Shown one piece after another: positions 1-5,187 of a stretch of DNA of 10,904 nt; positions within the stretch are counted from its first letter, which is position 1, and every line of letters begins with the position of its first letter. The translations under genes and the position numbers were made by a program. Location of the stretch: assembly GCA_036276035.1 (NCBI GenBank), contig DASUCM010000074.1, positions 1-10,904 on the forward strand, given 5' to 3'. This DNA comes from JACDAF01 sp036276035. GTDB taxonomy: Bacteria; Chloroflexota; Limnocylindria; P2-11E. The notes beneath the pieces are model-generated. The model saw nothing but the letters and a program-made list of their open reading frames with translations. It was not told the DNA's origin and made no database searches.

Positions 1-142
1 GGATGAGCTTCACCTCGGGCGTGACGAGGCACGCCGCGGCGACGACCGGGCCCGCGAGCGCGGCCATGCCGACCTCGTCGACGCCGACGACGCGCAGGAG
101 TCCCTGGGACCACAGCGCCTTCTCGTGGTTGAGCGACGGCAC
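1..142 (-). CDS. rnhB: Ribonuclease HII, N-terminal part (cut by window edge)
   Basis: RNase HII cleaves the RNA strand of RNA/DNA hybrids and removes single ribonucleotides from DNA in the cytoplasm. Only the first 47 residues are present; the gene continues past the left edge. Residues 20-35 read GVDEVGMAALAGPVVA, matching the family's first motif, and the catalytic Asp22-Glu23 pair is intact. The usual Gly-Arg-Gly that follows is Gly25-Met26-Ala27 here. The start is the GTG at 142-140: an in-frame TAA lies four codons upstream (154-152) and no other start lies between. There is no clear Shine-Dalgarno sequence. The gene follows rplS by about 96 bases on the same strand, as in many Gram-positive-type genomes. 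The family is clear from the motif and the position; whether activity is normal is uncertain because of the altered GRG motif. Confidence 0.85.
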   Translation of the reverse strand, partial: MPSLNHEKALWSQGLLRVVGVDEVGMAALAGPVVAAACLVTPEVKLI

Positions 143-190
143 ACGTGGAGATTAGGCGAGTGAGGGCTTTGCCCGAGCGAGCCGCAGGGT

Positions 191-230
191 CCCCGGGAGC
201 CGCGCAGGCGCAGTCAGCGCGGGACCGGGG
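191..230 (-). other. Hairpin in the rplS-rnhB spacer
   Basis: On the minus strand, just after the rplS stop, CCCCGG and CCGCGC segments pair with GCGCGG and CCGGGG segments (plus 225-230 with 191-196, and 217-222 with 200-205). There is a 3/2-base internal loop and an 11-base apical loop. No T tract follows, so it does not look like a normal intrinsic terminator. It may stabilise the rplS 3' end or mark an RNA processing site. In GC-rich DNA such pairing can also arise by chance. Confidence 0.35.
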
Positions 231-238
231 CTAGAAGG

Positions 239-586
239 TCAGCGCCTCTTCTCGCGCAGCGTCGCGGACTTGCCGACGCGATCGCGGAGGAAGTAGAGGG
301 CCGCGCGGCGCACGTGGCCGTGGCGCGTGACCTCGATCTTCTCGACGCGGGGGGAGTGGACGAGGAAGGTGCGCTCGACGCCGACGCCGCTGGCGATGCG
401 GCGCACGGTGATCTGCTGGTCGAGGCCGCCGTTGCGCACGCGCAGGACCGTGCCCTCGAACGCCTGGAGGCGCTCGCGGTTGCCTTCGACGACGCGCACC
501 GACACTCGGACCGTGTCCCCGGGGCGGACCTCGGGAAGGCCGGTCTTCAGTTGTTCGGAGGCGAGCGTCTTCAACACGTCGTTCAT
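239..586 (-). CDS. rplS: Large ribosomal subunit protein bL19
   Basis: bL19 sits at the interface of the 30S and 50S subunits. From the ATG at 586 the protein is 115 residues, the usual family length. It shows the family landmarks in order: an N-terminal helix ending EQLKTGLPEVRPGDTVRV, then QAFEGTVLRVRNGG, SGVGVERTFLVHSP, and a basic tail with RRAALYFLRDRVGKSA. The ATG fits the family's N-terminus (MNDVLKTLASEQL), but no Shine-Dalgarno sequence precedes it. An in-frame GTG at 604-602 has GGAG four bases upstream and would add six residues, so the start is not settled. An in-frame ATG at 634 gives an atypically long N-terminus. The gene follows trmD after a 96-base gap that contains a plausible -10 element, so it may have its own promoter besides read-through from rpsP-trmD. 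Confidence 0.97.
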   Translation of the reverse strand: MNDVLKTLASEQLKTGLPEVRPGDTVRVSVRVVEGNRERLQAFEGTVLRVRNGGLDQQITVRRIASGVGVERTFLVHSPRVEKIEVTRHGHVRRAALYFLRDRVGKSATLREKRR

Positions 587-615
587 AACAAGGGTGTTCT
601 GCACGGGGCTCCGAG

Positions 616-621
616 ATTCTA
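616..621 (-). promoter_or_regulatory. Candidate -10 element for rplS
   Basis: On the minus strand TAGAAT (five of six matches to TATAAT) lies 30 bases before the rplS ATG, in the trmD-rplS gap. No convincing -35 hexamer is seen 16-19 bases upstream. Transcription from here would start near 609, giving a leader of about 23 bases without a Shine-Dalgarno sequence. That would favour the ATG at 586 over the GTG at 604. A single hexamer is weak evidence. Confidence 0.35.
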
Positions 622-682
622 CCGCAGAGAGCACCCTCGACGCGAATGACGCGCGGGAGGCGCGGCGCGGCTGGCGACCGCC

Positions 683-1675
683 CTAGCGCGCGGTCCGCTT
701 CAGGCGGTCGAGGATCGTGACGTGCGAGACGCCGAAGTGCTTCGCGAGCTCGCGCACGGTGAGCCCCGCGCGCCGCATGCGGGCGACCTCCGCGGCCGTC
801 GGACCCCGCAGGGTGCCGCGCGGGCTGCGCAGGCGCACCCCGGCCGCCCGAAGGCGCGAGCGGACGGACGCCGGGGAGATGCCGAAGCGCGCGGCGATGC
901 GATACGAGCCGACGCCGGACCGATAGGCCTCGACAAGGTCGGCGTCGCGAACGGCGGTCCGGGCGCGCACGACCGGGAGCCGTGCGCGCTCTGCGGGAGT
1001 GAGCGCGGCGGTCGCGAGGAGATCGGGCCGCCGCTCGAGCGTCCGCCGGATCGCCTGCGCGCGGCGCCACATCGCGACCGCGGCGTGGTCGCCCGAAAGG
1101 AGCACCGGCGGCACCGCGCGTCCCTCGAACTCCGGCGGCCGGGTGTACTGCGGCCCCTCGAGCAGACCGCCCGTGTGCGACTCGTGCTCGAGCGACGCGG
1201 CGTCGATGACGCCCGGCAGGAGGCGGGCGACGGCGTCGATGACGATCATCGACGGGAGCTCGCCGCCGGTGACGACGACGTCCCCCACCGAGAGCTCCTC
1301 GTTCACGTCGGACTCGATCACCCGCTCGTCGACGCCCTCGTAGTGGCCGGCGACGAGGACGAGGTGCGGCAGCAGCGCGAGGCGCCGGGCCGCAGCCTGG
1401 TCGAAGAGCGCGCCCTGGGCCGACATGAGGACGACGTGCCCGTCGTCACCGCGGACCGCGCGGATCGCGCGCGCGAGCGGCTCGGGCTTCAGCACCATGC
1501 CTGCGCCGCCGCCGTACGGCGCGTCGTCGACGACGTGGTGACGGTCCGGCGCCCACGAACGGAGGTCATGGAACGCGAGCTCGAGCGACCCCGCGCTGCG
1601 CGCGCGCGCCACGATGCTCTCGTCGAACGGGCCGGCGAACATCTTCGGGAAGAGCGTGATGACGTCGATCTTCAT
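683..1675 (-). CDS. trmD: tRNA (guanine-N1)-methyltransferase TrmD with C-terminal tandem helix-turn-helix extension
   Basis: TrmD methylates N1 of G37 in tRNAs with G36, using S-adenosylmethionine, which prevents +1 frameshifting. The protein has 330 residues against the usual 230-260. Residues 1-233 are a complete SPOUT core: MKIDVITLFPKMF at the start, DDAPYGGGAGMVLKP (50-64), the knot segments GHYEGVDERVIE (110-121) and SVGDVVVTGGELPSM (129-143), then GLLEGPQYTRP (170-180) and PPVLLSGDHA (189-198). Arg151 matches E. coli Arg154. Glu165 stands where E. coli has the general base Asp169. Residues 234-330 are not part of the family. They hold two helix-turn-helix motifs, about 247-283 (IAARFGISPASVRSRLR) and 293-327 (ELAKHFGVSHVTILDRLKR), resembling those of resolvases. 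The ATG at 1675 is fixed by the family N-terminus; it lies 23 bases after rimM with no obvious ribosome binding site. Core function is near certain; the role of the tail is unknown. Confidence 0.96.
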   Translation of the reverse strand: MKIDVITLFPKMFAGPFDESIVARARSAGSLELAFHDLRSWAPDRHHVVDDAPYGGGAGMVLKPEPLARAIRAVRGDDGHVVLMSAQGALFDQAAARRLALLPHLVLVAGHYEGVDERVIESDVNEELSVGDVVVTGGELPSMIVIDAVARLLPGVIDAASLEHESHTGGLLEGPQYTRPPEFEGRAVPPVLLSGDHAAVAMWRRAQAIRRTLERRPDLLATAALTPAERARLPVVRARTAVRDADLVEAYRSGVGSYRIAARFGISPASVRSRLRAAGVRLRSPRGTLRGPTAAEVARMRRAGLTVRELAKHFGVSHVTILDRLKRTAR

Positions 1676-1698
1676 GGCCGGGCGTCCGGGACGGGCCA

Positions 1699-2226
1699 CT
1701 AGGCCTCCTCCTGGGGCGCGATGACGATGCGCCCGCCGGCGACATCGACCTCGCGGACGACGGATGCGAGCGCTGGAACGAGCAGATCGTCGCCCTTCTC
1801 GCGCGCGATGACCAGCACGTCGGTCTCGCCCGCGCGGATGACCTCGCTCAGCGTGCCGAGCTCGGCTCCTGCGGGATCTTCGGCCCGCAGGCCGATCAGG
1901 TCCGCCCAGAGGTAGGCGTCCCCGGCCGCGCGCCGCGCTTCGTCGCGCGACACGGAGAGGGAGCGGCCGCGCAACGATTCCGCCGACGCGCGCGTGGAGT
2001 AGCCGCGGAAGCGCAGGATCGTCGCCTTCGTCCCTGGCCGCACGGACTCGACGCGCAGCGTGCCCACGCCCTCGCACTCGAGCGTGACGCCCGGGCGGAA
2101 GCGGTCGGGGACATCGGTGGTGGCGTCCACGCGCACCTCGCCGTGGAGGCCGTGCGCAGTGCGGATCACGCCGACGACGACGCGACCGCCGTCAATCGAT
2201 GTCGAGGCTGACCTTCGACCCGTCAC
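1699..2226 (-). CDS. rimM: 16S rRNA maturation factor RimM
   Basis: RimM binds ribosomal protein uS19 and helps mature the 3' domain of 16S rRNA during 30S assembly. The 175-residue protein is of normal length. The N-terminal RimM barrel starts at VVVGVIRTAHGLHGEVRV (16-33). A PRC-barrel domain follows from about 103 (DAYLWADLIGLRAED) to 170, with the typical LLVPALASVVREVD (148-161). The only usable in-frame start is GTG at 2226-2224, which makes the gene overlap the end of khpA by 35 bases. Without it no standard start precedes the conserved VGVIRTAHG region, and 15 residues before that motif is within family range. The sequence ends 23 bases before trmD, the normal rimM-trmD order. Translation is probably coupled to khpA. 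Confidence 0.96.
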   Translation of the reverse strand: MTGRRSASTSIDGGRVVVGVIRTAHGLHGEVRVDATTDVPDRFRPGVTLECEGVGTLRVESVRPGTKATILRFRGYSTRASAESLRGRSLSVSRDEARRAAGDAYLWADLIGLRAEDPAGAELGTLSEVIRAGETDVLVIAREKGDDLLVPALASVVREVDVAGGRIVIAPQEEA

Positions 2227-2443
2227 GGGTCGCCATGACCTTCAGCAGCGCGCGGATCGCCTTCGCGATCCGCCCGCCGCGCCCGATGACCTTCCCGACG
2301 TCGGCCTCGGCGACCGCGAGGTGGAGCTTCAGGAAATCGCCGTCCCGCGACTCGGTGACGACGACGCCCGCGGGGTCGTCGACGAGCTGCTTCGCGACGT
2401 GCTCGAGGAGGATGCCTTCCGGGGTCGCGACCGCGTCCGTCAC
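2192..2443 (-). CDS. khpA: KH-domain RNA-binding protein KhpA (YlqC family)
   Basis: KhpA is a small cytoplasmic RNA-binding protein that in Gram-positive bacteria can dimerise or pair with KhpB and influences many transcripts and cell elongation. The protein has 83 residues. It consists of one KH fold, with the hallmark loop in GKVIGRGGRIAKAIR (50-64; the GxxG loop is residues 54-57). The N-terminus (LLEHVAKQLVDDPAGVVV) and length are typical of the family. The GTG start at 2443-2441 overlaps the rpsP stop in a GTGA junction, indicating translational coupling. Its 3' end in turn overlaps rimM. The rpsP-khpA-rimM-trmD order is a hallmark of this operon and supports the call. Confidence 0.95.
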   Translation of the reverse strand: MTDAVATPEGILLEHVAKQLVDDPAGVVVTESRDGDFLKLHLAVAEADVGKVIGRGGRIAKAIRALLKVMATRDGSKVSLDID

Positions 2444-2709
2444 CGGGCGACCGGCGGGACCTCGGCCTCGGGGATGCCACTGCGCACGAGGAGCGAGCGC
2501 GCGGTCGCTGTCGGGCGGGCGCCGTTCTTGAACCAGTGGCGCGCGCGCTCGGCGTCGATCGCGAGGTCGCCCGTCTCGCTGCGCGGGTCGTAGTGACCGA
2601 TGTTCTCGATGAAGCGCCCGTTGCGCGGCGAGCGCGAGTCGGCGACCACGACACGGTACGTGGGAGCCTTCGTCTTGCCGGCACGGCGCAGGCGGATGTG
2701 TACTGCCAA
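2440..2709 (-). CDS. rpsP: Small ribosomal subunit protein bS16
   Basis: bS16 binds 16S rRNA early in 30S assembly. The 89-residue product begins AVHIRLRRAGKTKAPTYRVV after the initiator and contains the signature ADSRSPRNGRFIENIGHYDP, then a helix region ending near WFKNGARPTATARSLLVRSG. I chose the TTG at 2709-2707 as start. It places the protein's N-terminus exactly where the family begins, and a GGAGG lies five bases upstream. The in-frame GTG at 2745 would add twelve unrelated residues and overlaps a leader hairpin. rpsP is the first gene of the rpsP-khpA-rimM-trmD unit, because the next upstream gene runs the other way. Its stop overlaps the khpA start by four bases. Confidence 0.96.
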   Translation of the reverse strand: MAVHIRLRRAGKTKAPTYRVVVADSRSPRNGRFIENIGHYDPRSETGDLAIDAERARHWFKNGARPTATARSLLVRSGIPEAEVPPVAR

Positions 2710-2714
2710 CAGGT

Positions 2715-2719
2715 CCTCC
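2715..2719 (-). promoter_or_regulatory. Shine-Dalgarno sequence deciding the rpsP start
   Basis: GGAGG on the minus strand lies five bases before the TTG at 2709 and is the reason for preferring that start. It falls within a short self-complementary stretch, GTCC-CGGA-GGAC (2724-2713). This could form a four-base-pair stem that partly hides the site. Confidence 0.75.
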
Positions 2720-2724
2720 GGGAC

Positions 2725-2753
2725 AAAAATGATGCGCCGCTCCACTGCGGCGC
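2725..2753 (-). promoter_or_regulatory. GC-rich hairpin plus T run in the rpsP leader
   Basis: On the minus strand a perfect seven-base-pair stem (GCGCCGC pairing with GCGGCGC, at 2753-2747 and 2740-2734) encloses a six-base loop. Four bases later come five T residues (2729-2725). This has the form of an intrinsic terminator, but it lies between the proposed rpsP promoter and its ribosome binding site. No minus-strand gene ends just upstream. It could act as an attenuator or as a 5' stabilising stem. The stem is only seven pairs, and the T run begins four bases after it, so termination could be partial. Function is inferred. Confidence 0.5.
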
Positions 2754-2757
2754 TGCG

Positions 2758-2770
2758 TGGAATGATACCA
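2758..2770. promoter_or_regulatory. Extended -10 promoter, possibly bidirectional, between rpsP and the lipoprotein gene
   Basis: Reading the minus strand, TGG-TATCAT (2770-2762) is an extended -10 element matching five of six bases of TATAAT. It would start rpsP transcription near 2755. The 13-base segment is nearly palindromic (five of six base pairs symmetric about 2764). The plus strand therefore reads TGG-AATGAT, a weaker extended -10 (four of six) that could start the opposing gene near 2773. No good -35 hexamer is visible on the minus side, as is common for extended -10 promoters. The minus-strand promoter is the more credible. Confidence 0.5.
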
Positions 2771-2817
2771 GCGATGCCCGTGCTCCCGACCTCGCGCCCG
2801 CGGAGCGTACGCCGCTC

Positions 2818-3825
2818 ATGAGGCGGGGTGCGCTCGGGATCATGGCGCTGGTGCTCGCCGCCTCGTGCAGCGCACCCGAGGCCACCCGGGTGGCGGCCAC
2901 CCCGACACTGCCGGCGTCTCCACCGGCGTCAGCGGCGGCCACCCCGACACTGCCGGCGTCACCCTCGCCGAGTCCCCCGCCCCGACCGATCGCCGCCTAC
3001 TGGGGCGTCGATCTGGGTGCCGGTCCCGAGGAGTACCGCCTCGTCTTCGCGTTCGAGTCGCCCCGACCCTACGCACTGCGGCTCGCCAGGGCGGACCGCT
3101 CGACCCTTGCGCAGGTCGTGATCTCCGGCTCGGGGGTGATCGACACGTCGTGCGTGCTGAAGCAACTGCCTGCCGGCACCAGGGGTGTCACGTGGTCGGG
3201 TGTTCGCGGTCCGCAGCTGCGCGAGTTCCTCGCGACGTTCGGATCGCTCACGGTCGAGAGCGCAGAGCCCGGGGCACCGCCCGTGACGCTGCGCGACTCC
3301 GGTTGTCGGCCGCAGGCGTCGCCACGCGCGAACCTCAGCGATCTTCCGGGCGTGACAAGGACGTCCCTTGGGCTCTGCGTGTTCGACGAGCGCGGCGATC
3401 TCACCGCCGCACGTGTCGCCGTGCAGGCCGCATTCGACGGTCTTGATGCTGCATGGGCGCTCGGCCCGTACCAGGGGGCACCACGCTCGCCGGTCGTGGC
3501 ATGTCCGCGCGTCCCCACGCTCATCGCGACGGACACGGTCCACCCGAAGCGGAGCGGACAGGGACCGGTCGGCACGACCCCGACGGTAGCGGTCGATCAG
3601 GTCAGCGCGTCCCAGCTGTGGGTGGTCGTCGCGACCCCGGAACGGATCGCGTACGCATTCGGGCCGGATCCCCTGAGCACTCGCGCTGCGGAAGAACACG
3701 TTTGCTATGGCCACAACTGCGCCGAGGTCACGTCGTCGATCTACATCAGGCCCACGACCGCGACGGATCCGGTCGCCCTTCGCCTGGCACTGCTTCGAGG
3801 GCTCGGGCTGCTCGGTCCCTCCTAG
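2818..3825 (+). CDS. Unrecognised Pro-rich probable lipoprotein, opposite in strand to its neighbours
   Basis: I do not recognise a family. The 335-residue product starts MRRGALGIMALVLAASC: a short basic N-terminus, a hydrophobic stretch and a cysteine at 17, as in a secreted lipoprotein. The residue at -3 is Ala rather than the usual Leu, so the lipobox is imperfect. Residues 18-58 are a low-complexity Ala/Pro/Thr/Ser linker encoded partly by two 27-base direct repeats. The remainder (about 59-335) looks globular and holds six cysteines (112, 163, 187, 229, 296, 301), an even number compatible with disulfides outside the cell. The last two form CYGHNC. The ATG at 2818 precedes the signal peptide, with a GGAG about 12 bases upstream. 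The reading frame extends further upstream but there it is only antisense to rpsP. The TAG stop shares CTAG with the ffh stop. The role is unknown; surface exposure is inferred. Confidence 0.75.
   Translation: MRRGALGIMALVLAASCSAPEATRVAATPTLPASPPASAAATPTLPASPSPSPPPRPIAAYWGVDLGAGPEEYRLVFAFESPRPYALRLARADRSTLAQVVISGSGVIDTSCVLKQLPAGTRGVTWSGVRGPQLREFLATFGSLTVESAEPGAPPVTLRDSGCRPQASPRANLSDLPGVTRTSLGLCVFDERGDLTAARVAVQAAFDGLDAAWALGPYQGAPRSPVVACPRVPTLIATDTVHPKRSGQGPVGTTPTVAVDQVSASQLWVVVATPERIAYAFGPDPLSTRAAEEHVCYGHNCAEVTSSIYIRPTTATDPVALRLALLRGLGLLGPS
2892..2960 (+). repeat. Two 27-base direct repeats in the lipoprotein linker
   Basis: An identical 27-base unit occurs at 2892-2918 and 2934-2960, a period of 42 bases (14 codons), so the frame is kept. 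Each copy encodes AATPTLPAS. A shorter echo (ccaccggcgtc) lies between them. Such in-frame repeats usually expand and contract by slippage and set the length of an extended linker. Confidence 0.85.
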
Positions 3826-5162
3826 AGGCGGGGCATCCCCGGGATCCGCGGGAGCTTCCCTGCCTTCGCCATCGGGCCGAGCTGCTTCATGAGCTTCTGC
3901 ATCTCGCCGAACTGCTTCACCATCGCGTTCACCTCGGACACGGTCGTGCCCGACCCGGCCGCGATCCGCTTGCGGCGTGAGCCGTTCAGCAGCGACGGAT
4001 CGCGGCGCTCGGCGAGCGTCATCGACGAGATGATCGCCTCGATGCGCTTCAGCTCGCGCTCGGCCTGGTCGCCCTCGGGCAGCTGCCGGGCGAGCTGGCC
4101 CATGCCGGGGATCATCTTCATGAGGTCGCCGATCGGGCCCATCTTCCGGATCTGGCGGAGGCTCGAGAGGAAGTCCTCGAAGGTGAAGCGCGCCTCCATG
4201 AGGCGCTTCGCGGACTCCTCCGCCTCTTTCTGGTCGACATGCTCCTGCGCGCGCTCGACGAGCGTGACGATGTCGCCCATGCCGAGGATGCGCTGCGCGA
4301 GGCGGTCCGGGTGGAAGGCCTCGAGGCCGTCGAGCCGCTCGCTGGTGCCCATGAGCTTCACCGGTACGCCGGTCGCCGCGCGGATCGAGAGCGCGGCGCC
4401 GCCACGCGCGTCGCTGTCGACCTTGGTGACGACGAGGCCGGTGACCGGCAGGCGTCCCTTGAATGTGGTCGCGGCATCGACGGCGTCCTGTCCGGCCATC
4501 GCGTCGACGACGAGGAGGATCTCGTGCGGCGCCGCGCTACTGATGATCTGCTCGACCTCGACCATCATCGCCTCGTCGATGTGCAGGCGGCCGGCGGTGT
4601 CGACGATGACGACGTCCTGACCGGCGCCCGGCGCCTCGCGGACCGCGGTCGCGACGTCCGCCGCGAGCGCGTCGGCGCGCACGCGGCGCACCGGGAGCGA
4701 GAGCTGCTTCCCGAGCGCCTCGAGCTGATCGATGGCCGCGGGACGGTGGACGTCCGCCGCGACGAGGAGCGGCTTCCGGCCCTGCTTGCGCAGGAGGTTC
4801 GCGATCTTCCCGGCGGTCGTCGTCTTGCCGGAGCCTTGCAGGCCGACGAGCGCGATGACGGTCGGCGGCCGCTCGGCGCGCGCCAGCGGCGACGCCTCGC
4901 CGCCGAGCATCTCCACGAGCGCGTCGTGGACGATCTTCACGACCATCTGCGCCCCGGTGACGCTCTCGACCACGCGCTCGCCGATCGCGCGCTCGCGCAC
5001 CGCCGCGACGAGCTGGCGGACCACCTTGAAGTTCACGTCCGCTTCGAGGAGCGCGAGGCGCACCTCGCGGAGCGCCTCGTCGAGGTCGGCCTCGCCGACC
5101 TTCGGCCGGCCCTGCAGCTTCGCGAAGGTCGTGGTGAGGCGGTCGGAGAGCTGCTCGAACAT
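3822..5162 (-). CDS. ffh: Signal recognition particle protein Ffh
   Basis: Ffh (SRP54) binds signal sequences of nascent inner-membrane proteins together with 4.5S/6S RNA and delivers ribosomes to FtsY. From the ATG at 5162 the protein has 446 residues, a normal length. It has a helical N domain (1-98) followed by the GTPase G domain with GLQGSGKT (107-114), DTAGR (188-192), TKVDSDARGG (246-255) and FHPDRLAQRILGMGD (283-297). The methionine-rich M domain runs from about 325 to 446, with the RNA-binding segment SGTTVSEVNAMVKQF (404-418). The start is set by the family N-terminus MFEQLSDRL; an upstream in-frame start would add 23 unrelated residues. It follows the reductase gene by 25 bases. 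Its TAG stop interlocks with that of the convergent lipoprotein gene, leaving no room for a terminator between them. Confidence 0.98.
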   Translation of the reverse strand: MFEQLSDRLTTTFAKLQGRPKVGEADLDEALREVRLALLEADVNFKVVRQLVAAVRERAIGERVVESVTGAQMVVKIVHDALVEMLGGEASPLARAERPPTVIALVGLQGSGKTTTAGKIANLLRKQGRKPLLVAADVHRPAAIDQLEALGKQLSLPVRRVRADALAADVATAVREAPGAGQDVVIVDTAGRLHIDEAMMVEVEQIISSAAPHEILLVVDAMAGQDAVDAATTFKGRLPVTGLVVTKVDSDARGGAALSIRAATGVPVKLMGTSERLDGLEAFHPDRLAQRILGMGDIVTLVERAQEHVDQKEAEESAKRLMEARFTFEDFLSSLRQIRKMGPIGDLMKMIPGMGQLARQLPEGDQAERELKRIEAIISSMTLAERRDPSLLNGSRRKRIAAGSGTTVSEVNAMVKQFGEMQKLMKQLGPMAKAGKLPRIPGMPRL

Positions 5163-5187
5163 CAGGCCGCCCAGCCCGGGAGATCCA

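Noticed and set aside
191..230. Intrinsic terminator after rplS
   Set aside because: The hairpin is plausible but has no T tract on the minus strand, so it is listed only as a hairpin.
722..1702. A long plus-strand open frame opposite trmD, and similar ones opposite ffh (4239-5345) and ftsY (6240-7067)
   Set aside because: All are composition-driven shadows without start signals or recognisable domains, overlapping firmly identified genes.
2710..2745. GTG at 2745 as the rpsP start
   Set aside because: It would add twelve residues not found in the S16 family and lies in the leader hairpin; the TTG at 2709 has GGAGG at the right distance.
2536..2817. Upstream extension of the lipoprotein frame
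   Set aside because: This part runs antisense through rpsP and its promoter; the signal peptide begins at the ATG at 2818, which is the sensible start.
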